Positions 41,648 to 50,614 of a stretch of DNA of 64,000 nt are shown piece by piece. Source of the stretch: Bacteroidota bacterium (GTDB lineage Bacteria; Bacteroidota; Bacteroidia; Bacteroidales; Lentimicrobiaceae); NCBI GenBank assembly GCA_009773515.1, contig WSXX01000008.1, positions 93,087-157,086 on the forward strand. The letters run 5' to 3'. The notes under the pieces were generated by a model that did not search any database, had not been told where the DNA came from, and saw nothing but the letters and a program-made list of their open reading frames with translations. Numbering within the stretch: position 1 is the stretch's first letter; every line of letters starts with the position of its first letter. Position numbers and translations under genes: made by a program.

Positions 41648-43663
41648 CTAAAAGCCGGCATCTTCGGGCTTGTTTACCGGCGCATCACACACCGTGCCTT
41701 TGCAAACATAAATCAGAGATTCACCTGTCTTAAACCTGTTATCGAAAATTGGCAGCTCACTCTCATTTGAAGCGGCTGCAAAAATGGTAAATGCTTTGTT
41801 TTTCCGGCGAAGTGCTTCTGTATATTTCCTTGCCTGAGTTCCTGTGGAAACCACCGTGGTTACTCCATTAACCTGCATTGCAACCACTTGCGCCCAATGT
41901 GCGTGAGAAGATGGGTAGGCCTGAATCCTGTTTTTCATGTTTATTACCATATCTTCGGAATATTTCAGCCATTCTTGCTTTTCGAAATATAGCCCAAGAA
42001 CGAAGAGATTTTCAGCCATCACTGCATTTCCTGATGGCTCAACACCATCGGTAACTTCCTTAACCCTTACCAACGACCACTGCTCAGCTTGCTTTTGAGG
42101 CGTGTACCAGAACAAAGGTGAAGTTTTATCGCTGAAATCGTCAAATACCTTTTCGCAGAGTTGCTTTGCTCTGAAAAGCCAAACATCTTCATAATCAAGC
42201 TGGTAAAGCGAAATAAAAGCCCGGATGGTAAAAGCATAATCATCAAGAAAACCTGAAATGCCGGACTTTTCCTTGCCGGGAGTCCGCAACAGACTTCCAT
42301 CGGGCAGCATCATTTTATCTGTGATATAATGTGCTGCTTTTAGCGCAGCCTCCTTGCTGCTTTGATTACACGAACTATGGAATGAATCAACCAATGATTT
42401 AATCATTAAAGCATTCCATGAAACAATCATTTTATTGTCAAGTCCGGGCTTAATCCTGGTATTTCTCTCTTTGAGCAAAACAGTCGATGACATTTTTATT
42501 AGCTGACGCAATTCCTCTTCGCTCAGGTGTTGCCTTGATGCAAATAAAGCATCAGAAACCGGGCGCAACAAAATGCTTTTGCCTTTTTCCCAGGCACCCT
42601 CTTTATCTACACCAAAATAATCAGCCACCAGATCGCCGTATTCAGGCAACTGCTGCTTTATTTCTTCCCGATTCCAAAGATAAAAGCGCCCCTCTTCGCC
42701 TTCTGAATCCGCATCGAGCGCGGCAAAAAAATATCCTTCTTCTGAAGTGAAGTCGTTTTTTACAAAAAACAGGATTTTGTCCAGTGTATCCCTGAACTGT
42801 GTATCGCCGGTCAATGCATAAGCTTTTGAATAAAGAGAGATAAGCTGCGCATTGTCATAAAGCATCTTTTCAAAATGAGGGACTTTCCAGTATTTATCAG
42901 TGCTATAGCGTGCAAAGCCACCGCCAATCTGATCGAAAATGCCGCCCATAGCCATTTTTCGCAGGGTAAGCGACAATTGATTGAGGGCTTCGGGTAACTT
43001 GGCCAATTGGAAATAACCGGCAACAAATTCCCACACCACCGGCATCGGGAACTTGGGTGCACCAATCATTCCGCCATAATCTGTATCAAATCGCAGCGAC
43101 AACTGATTGTACATTTCATTGACAAAGTCAAGGTCTGGTCGCTGATTGTCCGCTGGAAGGTCAATAATGCTCATTCCGGCAATACCTTCTGAAATTCGTT
43201 TAGCCTGCTCATTCAATTCGGAAATACTGCGGTTATACAACGCACTGATCTGCCCCAGTAATTCTGTCCATTGAGCAGGCCTGAAATATGTGCCTCCCCA
43301 AAATGGCCGCCCATCAGGCAAAGCAAAACAATTCAATGGCCAGCCTCCGTTGTTGTGCAGCAACTGAACTGTGGCCATAAAAACCTGATCCACATCGGGG
43401 CGTTCTTCGCGATCAACCTTTACACAAACAAAATCGCGGTTCATTATTGCCGCAACTTCAGGATTGCTGAAACTCTCGTGCTCCATTACATGACACCAGT
43501 GACATGCCGAATAACCAATGCTGATAAGCAACGGGCGATTGGAAGTTCGGGCTAGTTCAAAGGCTTCATCTCCAAACGGATACCAATCAACAGGATTAAA
43601 TGCATGTTGCTGAAGGTAAGGACTGGTTTCATGAATAAGGCGGTTGGGCAATTTTTCAGACAT
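41648..43663 (-). CDS. YyaL/SPATA20-type thioredoxin-fold protein (DUF255)
   Basis: 671 residues. The N-terminal DUF255 thioredoxin-like domain (~5-165) carries the family signature [20 protein letters not shown] and the redox-like C54-HW-C57 in [15 protein letters not shown]. The rest is an (alpha/alpha)6 barrel like N-acylglucosamine 2-epimerases or cellulases ([28 protein letters not shown]). Function is not established; the fold is cytosolic with no signal peptide. It is transcribed alone and converges with the unrecognised signalling-island protein. Confidence 0.93.
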   Translation of the reverse strand: MSEKLPNRLIHETSPYLQQHAFNPVDWYPFGDEAFELARTSNRPLLISIGYSACHWCHVMEHESFSNPEVAAIMNRDFVCVKVDREERPDVDQVFMATVQLLHNNGGWPLNCFALPDGRPFWGGTYFRPAQWTELLGQISALYNRSISELNEQAKRISEGIAGMSIIDLPADNQRPDLDFVNEMYNQLSLRFDTDYGGMIGAPKFPMPVVWEFVAGYFQLAKLPEALNQLSLTLRKMAMGGIFDQIGGGFARYSTDKYWKVPHFEKMLYDNAQLISLYSKAYALTGDTQFRDTLDKILFFVKNDFTSEEGYFFAALDADSEGEEGRFYLWNREEIKQQLPEYGDLVADYFGVDKEGAWEKGKSILLRPVSDALFASRQHLSEEELRQLIKMSSTVLLKERNTRIKPGLDNKMIVSWNALMIKSLVDSFHSSCNQSSKEAALKAAHYITDKMMLPDGSLLRTPGKEKSGISGFLDDYAFTIRAFISLYQLDYEDVWLFRAKQLCEKVFDDFSDKTSPLFWYTPQKQAEQWSLVRVKEVTDGVEPSGNAVMAENLFVLGLYFEKQEWLKYSEDMVINMKNRIQAYPSSHAHWAQVVAMQVNGVTTVVSTGTQARKYTEALRRKNKAFTIFAAASNESELPIFDNRFKTGESLIYVCKGTVCDAPVNKPEDAGF

Positions 43664-44222
43664 AGCAGGGGCTTTTGAGAATAAACAAGCTACTTTGGTT
43701 TGTGTTTACCCGACAGCAAAAGTATGACAGAAATCGACTATGCGATAGAATGTGTGTGAAGTTATGCTGTGAGAAAATAAATTATTAGCTGGGTTAAAAC
43801 ATTTTTATACCCGACGCTAAAATTCTACAAAAGGCCCGAAAATTGCAAAATATCTTTACTTATACAGTTTTCAGCCAAGTATAATTTCAGAACACATTAA
43901 TATTTATTGAACAAAAAATTACGTAACAAATTTTCTTCGGAAATTTCAGATTTCCTATATTATATCTCATGTTTCAACCTGCAATGAACAGTTTGTTTGC
44001 ATTCACCATGCATATAAATTCTGATGATTTTAAAAAAAATTACTTTCACTATTTAGATTTAATATAATTTAGCAACCTGATTATTTGCAAAACGGGATTG
44101 CATATTTCAATTTTCTGAGGAATCTCCCACCGGAATCATCTCAAATGGAGATATTCTTTTGGCATGAAACCAATCAAACCCGGCAGCTTTTAACGTATTT
44201 TATCAACTCAAACAATTAACTC
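43664..44222. other. AT-rich divergent spacer
   Basis: 559 bp between the YyaL-type gene (minus) and the subtilase (plus). It holds a -7-like element for the minus gene at 43717-43724; I see no hairpin, repeat or ORF of note, nor a convincing promoter for the subtilase. Confidence 0.5.
43717..43724 (-). promoter_or_regulatory. Candidate -7 element of the YyaL-type gene
   Basis: CAAAAGTA on the plus strand is TACTTTTG on the minus strand. It lies about 55 bp before the ATG. No -33 match. Confidence 0.35.
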
Positions 44223-47200
44223 ATGAGAATTCTATTCCTTTTTCTGACTGTACTGATTCTGAACCAGGGCATTGCACAGCAAACCTATCGTGTTCAGCGG
44301 GGAGAGCGTCCTGAAATTAACCTCGATGCCGTGCCTGAAAATGCTTACCACAAAGGAGTAATCAAAATCAAACTACAGGAATCCTATACTCAACTGATGG
44401 ACGAAATGCCTGCAACAGTATCCAATGGAACTGTAGTTTTTGGCATTCCGGCTATTGATCAGTTAATCCGTCAATACGGTATCAGTAATTTCGGGAAAAC
44501 CTTCAGCTCTCCGGCCTTCACCGCAGAATTTGCTGAACGCCACCGCGCATGGGGTTTCCACCTCTGGTACTATCTGTATTTTGATGAATCGGTAGATGTC
44601 ATCAATCTCGTGCGGAAATTTGATGCACTCTCTGCGGTAATGATTGCTGAACCCGAATATGTAAAAGTTCCGGTTTATACCGATAAACCAATGGGAGCAC
44701 CTGAAAATTTCAGCTTCAAAGGACCCGCCTGGACACCCGATGATCCGCGCTACGATGAGCAATGGCACTACCACAATACCGGTCAGCAAAACGGAACTGT
44801 CGATGCAGATATCGATCTTCCTGAAGCATGGGAAATTACAAAAGGTAATTCGGAAGTTATTGTTGCCATCGTTGATGAAGGCGTTGCCATCAGTCACCCC
44901 GATATTGCTGCCAATATGTGGTCGGGAATAGGATATAATTTTGTAAACAACTCTTCAACCATAAGCCCTGGTGACCACGGTGCGCATGTAGCGGGAACAG
45001 TAGCCGGAGTAAACAACAATAGTGTTGGAATTGCCGGTGTTGCCGGTGGTACAGGCCCCGGTGATGGTGTAAGGCTTATGTCGTGTCAGGTTTTTACAAA
45101 CTCATCAAGTGGCGGATTTCATAATGCGCCCGTATACGCTGCCGACAACGGAGCTGCCATTTCGCAAAACTCATGGGGTTATACTTCACCTAATAATTAC
45201 GACCAGAATGTACTTGATGCAATAGATTATTTTAACATCAACGGTGGTGGTGATGCCATGGTTGATGGTGGAATTACAATTTTTGCCGCCGGCAACAGCA
45301 ACAGTCAGGGAAACTACTATCCCGGTTATTACTCAGGTACATTCTCAGTTGCCGCTACTAATAACCAGGACAAGAAAGCATGGTATTCCAATTATGGAAC
45401 ATGGGTTGATATTTCCGCACCAGGCGGTGAAACCAATCAGGTGACCACACGTGGTGTTCTGAGCTGCTGGAGAAACAATAACTATGGGTTTTATGAAGGA
45501 ACCTCAATGGCTTGTCCTCACGTTTCAGGTATCGCAGCGCTGATGGTATCGCTTGCTTACGGGCAACTGACTCCGCAGCAGATTGTTGATATAATTCAGT
45601 CAACATCAGACGACCATTATGGTGTAAATCCCGGTTTTATTGATAAACTCGGAGCCGGCAGAGCCAATGCGCACAGTGCTTTGCTCGAAACCCTCAATCA
45701 GATGATTCTGGTCAACAATCCGCTGGCATTTACAGCACTGCCGGAAAATAATACACAGATAAACCTGAACTGGGTAAAAAATTCAGAGAATGATGATGTT
45801 ATGATTGCATGGAACACCAGCGATACTTTTGGTGATCCTGTGCAGGAACAAGCCTATGAAGCCGGTGATAACATTGAGGGCGGGGGAACAATCCTTTACA
45901 AAGGTTCTGCAACCTCCTTTCAGCACACTGATCTATCAAGCAACACCCCTTATTTTTACAAAGCATGGTCGCTGAATGATGTACCGGAGTATTCACCCGG
46001 ACTCGCAGCTGCAGCCACCACCCTTAAAGATCCGATCACCACTTTCCCATATCTTCAGGGATTTGATGATGAAATTTTCCCACCCGCTTCATGGGAGAAT
46101 AAGAAACTCGCCGGTGCAGGTGCAGGCATATGGGATCGACAGACAACAGGAGCCAACCCTGTGTGCGAACCTCAGAACGGAGCAGCAATGGCACGTTTCA
46201 ACAGCAATTTTTACCAGGCTGGTACCAGCGGGCTGTTGGTTTCGCCTCCTGTAATGTTTGGAAATGATGATTATGAAATCAGTTTCTGGATATACCGCGA
46301 CAATGATTTACCTGCCGTTGCTGATAAAGTGGAAATTTTCACCAACCTTACTCCTTCAACCGGATTCGCTACACTACTCGGCACTGTTCATCGTTCCACC
46401 CAACTGAGTCCTGAAACCGATAAAGACGGCTGGCATCTTTACACCTACGAATTACCTGCTACCTATAAAGACAAACTGGCTTACATCGTACTTAAAGGCA
46501 ACAGCGAACTGGGCAATAACCTGTTTGTGGATGAATTCCTTATCACAATTCCTGTGAGCTGTTTTCCGCCTGTTGATCTGGCTGTTTCTGAAGTATCTTC
46601 AGCTTCAGCAAACATCAGCTGGACTGGCGTTGAACCTGCCACTGCCTGGGATGTTGAATACGGGCCTGCCGGATTTGAACCCGGAAACGGAACGCTTATT
46701 ACAGGAGTATTGGAAAATACCTTAAGCCTCAACGAACTCGAAGCCAACGCAAGCTACGATGTTTACGTTCGTGCTGCCTGTGATGACGAAAGCACAAGCA
46801 ACTGGGCCGGACCTGTTTCATTTGCCACGCTCTGCTTTGCAAACACTCCATGGGATGAAACTTTTGAAGCTTTGAACAGCGGTTTCGATTGCTGGGAGGT
46901 TCTGCAAAACACAGCAGCGGACGGAGGACTTAACGGAAACAACCTTGTATCACCTTCAGGAAATACCTGGTTTGTATGCACTCCTGAATCGTTTGGCAAT
47001 AATGGAGCAGACTATATTTATGCCGGCTCCCGTTCAGCTGCCATCGAAAGTTCAGCAATAGGATTCAACTGGTTGGTTACCGGCGAAATAATGATGCCTG
47101 CTGCGGACCAGACCGACCTGTCTTTCCGTCTGAAATTCCTGAACGACGAAGCCAATCCCACACGTTTTCACGTAAATGTATTGAGTAACGGAACATGGAG

Positions 47201-48869
47201 TACACTCATGTCATGGACCACAGCAACTGATGCAAACAACTATGAGTTGCCGGTTCACCTCAATATGGACGCTTTTAACGGCCAAACCATCAGGCTGGCA
47301 TTTGTTTACGAAGATAATAACGGACACATACTTGCTATTGACAACATTTCGCTGATGCCGGCCACCAATTACTGGACAGGCAATGGAAACAGCAACTGGA
47401 ACGATGCCGCAAACTGGAGACTTTCAGTACCTGCATCAGGTCATACCGCTGATGTATTTCCTTCAGCAAATCAGCCTGAAATCAGCGGAACCCTTTCAAT
47501 AGAAGGAGTAAATATTCATCCTGGAGCAAGCCTTACTTTGCTCCCCGATGCCAAAGTCACCGTTAACGGAACAATTACCAATAATGCCGGAAACAGCGGC
47601 CTTGTGCTCAAAGCTTCAGCAGAAATGCAGGCTTCACTTATCCTTAATCAGGAAACAGTTCCGGCCAGTGTTGAGTTTATGACAGAGGCTTCAGGTAATA
47701 TTATCGAAAGCAGTCTGATGGCTTTCCCGGTAACGGGTCAGGAAATCTCGCCACTGTTTGCCGGAAACAACGATCATATGCTGAAATGGAATGCCGCATC
47801 TTCCTCATGGATTAGCCTGAAGCTTGAAGGCGGTGTGTGGAATCCTGAATTTGAATCCGAATTCCAATCAGGAAGCGGTTACATTGCACGTTTTGGCGAA
47901 GCCGGAACCCGCGTTTTATCAGGTAATCTTACCGGAAATAGCGTTGATGCAAACCTTACTGCAGCTTCAGGCTGGCATCTGCTTGGCAATCCTTACACCT
48001 CTTCGGTTGAATGGCTTGGCGATAATACTGATTTCTCTTCAATAGTAAAAATGTACAATGCTGCTGAAGGTTCCTTTGAAGATGTTCTTCCAATGGCAGT
48101 GCTTCCTGCAATGACAGGCTTCTTTGTATCGGCTGAAGCAAGCACTCCTGCATTTGCATTCGATCCTTCAAACCGTACTCATTCAGGAGCAAGTTCTTCG
48201 CCCGTTCAGGGAGAAGGAATTGCACTTTCGGTAAGCGAAACAACCATGAATACAACCCAGCATTCAAGAATTATTGTTGCGTCAATGGCCACTGCTGGCT
48301 ACGATCGCGAACGTGATTCACGTTTTCTTGCCGGATTTGCACCTCAGCTCTACAGCATTGCCGGTGACGAAATGCTTTCGCTGAACAGCATTCCTTCGGT
48401 TGCTTCCGGAAATGTTATTCAACTGGGTTTTGTGAAAAATGAAGCCGCCGGATACACACTTCAGATTGATGCTGAAGAGCTGTTTCCTGGTATGATTCTT
48501 TACCTGCACGACAAGAAAACAGCTACTATTCAGGATCTGAACGGGCAGTCAACATACTCATTCACTGCAGAAGAAGGTGATGATGCCAACCGTTTTGAAC
48601 TTATCTTCGGAACCCTTGGCATTGATGGCGCTGACAATTCCAGTGAATTCATGGTATTTGCAACCAACGGTATCATTGAAATACGCTCCACCAACTCAAT
48701 TAAAGGAGATATTAAAATCACCGGCCTTGATGGTCGCACTGCCATCAGTCTGCAGGGTAATGGTTCGAACAACATGAAGATTGATGCAGGAAAGCTTGCA
48801 AACGGAATTTATGTTGTTAGTCTGATGAACAGCAATGGCATCACCACCCGCAAAGTAATGGTAAAATAA
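44223..48869 (+). CDS. Large T9SS-exported subtilisin-like (S8) protease
   Basis: 1548 residues; signal peptide ending GIAQQ. A propeptide-like region (~20-160) precedes the S8 catalytic domain (~165-490). The triad is D218 (VAIVDEGVAISHPDI), H242 (GDHGAHVAGTV) and S418 (GTSMACPHVSG), with oxyanion N348 (AAGNSN). The Asp motif reads DEG where DTG or DSG is usual. Downstream are FN3-like and choice-of-anchor J/MAM-like beta domains (one near FPYLQGFDDE, one near TPWDETFEAL), a WTGNGNSNWNDAANW module, and a T9SS type A sorting domain at ~1465-1548. It is likely a surface or released endopeptidase that feeds the peptidases and carriers elsewhere in the window. Confidence 0.93.
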   Translation: MRILFLFLTVLILNQGIAQQTYRVQRGERPEINLDAVPENAYHKGVIKIKLQESYTQLMDEMPATVSNGTVVFGIPAIDQLIRQYGISNFGKTFSSPAFTAEFAERHRAWGFHLWYYLYFDESVDVINLVRKFDALSAVMIAEPEYVKVPVYTDKPMGAPENFSFKGPAWTPDDPRYDEQWHYHNTGQQNGTVDADIDLPEAWEITKGNSEVIVAIVDEGVAISHPDIAANMWSGIGYNFVNNSSTISPGDHGAHVAGTVAGVNNNSVGIAGVAGGTGPGDGVRLMSCQVFTNSSSGGFHNAPVYAADNGAAISQNSWGYTSPNNYDQNVLDAIDYFNINGGGDAMVDGGITIFAAGNSNSQGNYYPGYYSGTFSVAATNNQDKKAWYSNYGTWVDISAPGGETNQVTTRGVLSCWRNNNYGFYEGTSMACPHVSGIAALMVSLAYGQLTPQQIVDIIQSTSDDHYGVNPGFIDKLGAGRANAHSALLETLNQMILVNNPLAFTALPENNTQINLNWVKNSENDDVMIAWNTSDTFGDPVQEQAYEAGDNIEGGGTILYKGSATSFQHTDLSSNTPYFYKAWSLNDVPEYSPGLAAAATTLKDPITTFPYLQGFDDEIFPPASWENKKLAGAGAGIWDRQTTGANPVCEPQNGAAMARFNSNFYQAGTSGLLVSPPVMFGNDDYEISFWIYRDNDLPAVADKVEIFTNLTPSTGFATLLGTVHRSTQLSPETDKDGWHLYTYELPATYKDKLAYIVLKGNSELGNNLFVDEFLITIPVSCFPPVDLAVSEVSSASANISWTGVEPATAWDVEYGPAGFEPGNGTLITGVLENTLSLNELEANASYDVYVRAACDDESTSNWAGPVSFATLCFANTPWDETFEALNSGFDCWEVLQNTAADGGLNGNNLVSPSGNTWFVCTPESFGNNGADYIYAGSRSAAIESSAIGFNWLVTGEIMMPAADQTDLSFRLKFLNDEANPTRFHVNVLSNGTWSTLMSWTTATDANNYELPVHLNMDAFNGQTIRLAFVYEDNNGHILAIDNISLMPATNYWTGNGNSNWNDAANWRLSVPASGHTADVFPSANQPEISGTLSIEGVNIHPGASLTLLPDAKVTVNGTITNNAGNSGLVLKASAEMQASLILNQETVPASVEFMTEASGNIIESSLMAFPVTGQEISPLFAGNNDHMLKWNAASSSWISLKLEGGVWNPEFESEFQSGSGYIARFGEAGTRVLSGNLTGNSVDANLTAASGWHLLGNPYTSSVEWLGDNTDFSSIVKMYNAAEGSFEDVLPMAVLPAMTGFFVSAEASTPAFAFDPSNRTHSGASSSPVQGEGIALSVSETTMNTTQHSRIIVASMATAGYDRERDSRFLAGFAPQLYSIAGDEMLSLNSIPSVASGNVIQLGFVKNEAAGYTLQIDAEELFPGMILYLHDKKTATIQDLNGQSTYSFTAEEGDDANRFELIFGTLGIDGADNSSEFMVFATNGIIEIRSTNSIKGDIKITGLDGRTAISLQGNGSNNMKIDAGKLANGIYVVSLMNSNGITTRKVMVK

Positions 48870-48913
48870 ACCGACTGCAATTGCATTGATTTTTCTCAAT
48901 GCATACAAAAACA

Positions 48914-48945
48914 ACAAAGGCCTGAATTTGCATTCAGGCCTTTGT
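48914..48945. terminator. Bidirectional terminator between the subtilase and rhlE
   Basis: A 14-bp perfect stem ACAAAGGCCTGAAT/ATTCAGGCCTTTGT with a TTGC loop between convergent genes. On the minus strand it is followed by a T-rich tract (TTGTTTTTG); on the plus strand the tract is weaker. Confidence 0.85.
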
Positions 48946-48969
48946 CTATGTTAGGTTTCAGATTCAGGA

Positions 48970-50214
48970 TTAACGTTTTCTTCTGAATGAGCCTTTGCCC
49001 ATTCCTGCGCTTGCTGATGGTCGGAAGTTTGGACGGGGTCTTTCACTTCGTTCGGTGGAAGCCATTTCAGGCACCCTTATCTGTGGAACAAAACCCGGCA
49101 TTTTTCTTACTTCGATAGCGTGAGGCAGCAGTTTGTTGATGTCTTTCAGACTTCCTCTTTCCTCGGCAGCACAAAATGAAATGGCTGTTCCTGATTCGCC
49201 GGCACGTGCAGTCCGCCCAATGCGGTGAACATAAGTTTCAGGCACTTCAGGAAGCTCGAAGTTGATCACATGCGAAAGTTTGTCAACATCAATTCCGCGT
49301 GAAGCGATATCGGTGGCAACCAAAACTTTGATGCTGCGGTCTTTAAATCCCTGCAAAGCTTTCTGACGGGCATTCTGCGATTTATTGCCATGAATGGCAA
49401 CCGCAGAAATACCGATTTTAATCAGCTCGCGGGTAACTTTATCGGCGCCGTGTTTGGTGCGGGTAAAAATAAGTGCAGTTTCAATCTCTTCCGATTCAAA
49501 AACCTGCTGAAGCATGGCGCGTTTGTCAGCCTTTTCAACATAGTAAACCGATTGGTTCACCATTTCGGCGGGCGCTGAAATTGGCGCCACATTTACCCTA
49601 ACTGGATTGTTAAGCAGGCTGTCGGCCAAAGCTTTTATCTCGTTGGGGATGGTTGCTGTAAAGAACCCGGTTTGTTTGCGGGCCGGCAACTTTGCAATAA
49701 TGCGTTTGATGTCGGGTGCAAAACCCATATCGAGCATACGATCGGCTTCATCAAGTATAAAAAACTCAACGGTATCGAGGCGTACAAAGCCCTGGTTCAT
49801 AAGATCGAGCAAACGACCTGGTGTAGCTATCAGAATATCAATTCCCTTGCGGAGAATGGTTGTCTGCGGATTTTGTGAAACGCCGCCGTAAATTACGGTG
49901 TGCCTTAATTTCAGGCCTTTGCTGTAATCGCTGAAGCTTTCGCTGATCTGTATGGCAAGTTCGCGGGTTGGTGCAAGCACCAATGCTCTTATTCCGGCTG
50001 TTTTACGGTCGGCGCGGGCTTCGTACAGTTTTTGAAGAATGGGAATGGCAAATGCGGCAGTTTTGCCGGTTCCGGTCTGGGCAGTTCCGAAAACATCGGA
50101 GCCTCTTAATAGATGTGGGATTGCTTTTTCCTGTATTGGTGTTGGTTCAATATAGCCCTTTTGTTGCAAGGCCTGGACTATGGGCGCAATGATGTTCAGA
50201 TTTTCGAATGTCAT
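48970..50214 (-). CDS. rhlE: DEAD-box ATP-dependent RNA helicase RhlE
   Basis: 414 residues. Q motif (FENLNI...PTPIQEKAIP), Walker A AQTGTGKT (45-52), APTRELA, TPGR, motif II D155-E-A-D158, and in the second RecA domain ATDIASRGID and HRIGRTARAG. The tail is short and basic (GKGSFRRKR). The layout matches RhlE, which remodels RNA in ribosome assembly and decay. A -7-like element at 50368-50375 predicts a ~150-nt leader, a feature of cold-regulated helicases elsewhere, but nothing in the sequence proves cold control. Confidence 0.93.
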   Translation of the reverse strand: MTFENLNIIAPIVQALQQKGYIEPTPIQEKAIPHLLRGSDVFGTAQTGTGKTAAFAIPILQKLYEARADRKTAGIRALVLAPTRELAIQISESFSDYSKGLKLRHTVIYGGVSQNPQTTILRKGIDILIATPGRLLDLMNQGFVRLDTVEFFILDEADRMLDMGFAPDIKRIIAKLPARKQTGFFTATIPNEIKALADSLLNNPVRVNVAPISAPAEMVNQSVYYVEKADKRAMLQQVFESEEIETALIFTRTKHGADKVTRELIKIGISAVAIHGNKSQNARQKALQGFKDRSIKVLVATDIASRGIDVDKLSHVINFELPEVPETYVHRIGRTARAGESGTAISFCAAEERGSLKDINKLLPHAIEVRKMPGFVPQIRVPEMASTERSERPRPNFRPSASAGMGKGSFRRKR

Positions 50215-50367
50215 GTAAAATTAATAAAAGTGATCGCAGCCGGTAAACAACCGTGACTTATCGGAGGGGCCTGAGTTAAGTTCTGAAAGAATCGTGAATT
50301 AACGAAGGTTCGACGGGCAGGAAAGGATATAAACCTATAAATGAAGATCAGCTACTTTAATGAGCGG

Positions 50368-50375
50368 CAAAGATA
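50368..50375 (-). promoter_or_regulatory. Candidate -7 element of rhlE
   Basis: CAAAGATA on the plus strand is TATCTTTG on the minus strand. No -33 match. The spacer 50215-50441 shows nothing else. Confidence 0.35.
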
Positions 50376-50441
50376 GATATAATTATCTGAATAACACTGA
50401 TTTATTTTAATAAGCTGATTTTCAACAATAAAACCAGATAA

Positions 50442-50475
50442 AGAAAAAAAAAGCCAGCGATTTCAGAAACCGCTG
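50442..50475 (-). terminator. Terminator downstream of the Tricorn-like gene
   Basis: On the minus strand CAGCGGTTT pairs with AAATCGCTG over 9 bp (one G-U) around a CTG loop and is followed after GG-C by nine T. It lies ~135 bp past the stop codon, so the octamer array in between is part of the 3' UTR. Confidence 0.8.
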
Positions 50476-50510
50476 ACCTTTTATAAAGCTATATTGAAAA
50501 GAAAGTCCTA

Positions 50511-50614
50511 GAATCCTTGAATCCTTTGAATCCTTGAATCATTGAATCTTTGAATCCTTGAATCCTTGAATCCTAGAATCTTTGAATCTTTGAATCTTTG
50601 AATCCTGAATCCTA
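50511..50614. repeat. Octamer array GAATCCTT/GAATCTTT at the 3' end of the Tricorn-like gene
   Basis: About 13 units of 8 bp (one of 9, one of 7): GAATCCTT, GAATCATT, GAATCTTT and GAATCCTA variants. The last unit contains the stop codon of the minus-strand gene. The same unit set is found between mutA and mutB. Confidence 0.9.

Noticed and set aside
46481..46999. Antisense ORFs within the subtilase gene
   Set aside because: Shadows of the Ser/Thr/Asn-rich coding strand; no independent support.
50511..50614. CRISPR-like array
   Set aside because: Units are 8 bp without spacers; this is a microsatellite. The same applies to 23416-23478 and 59450-59560.
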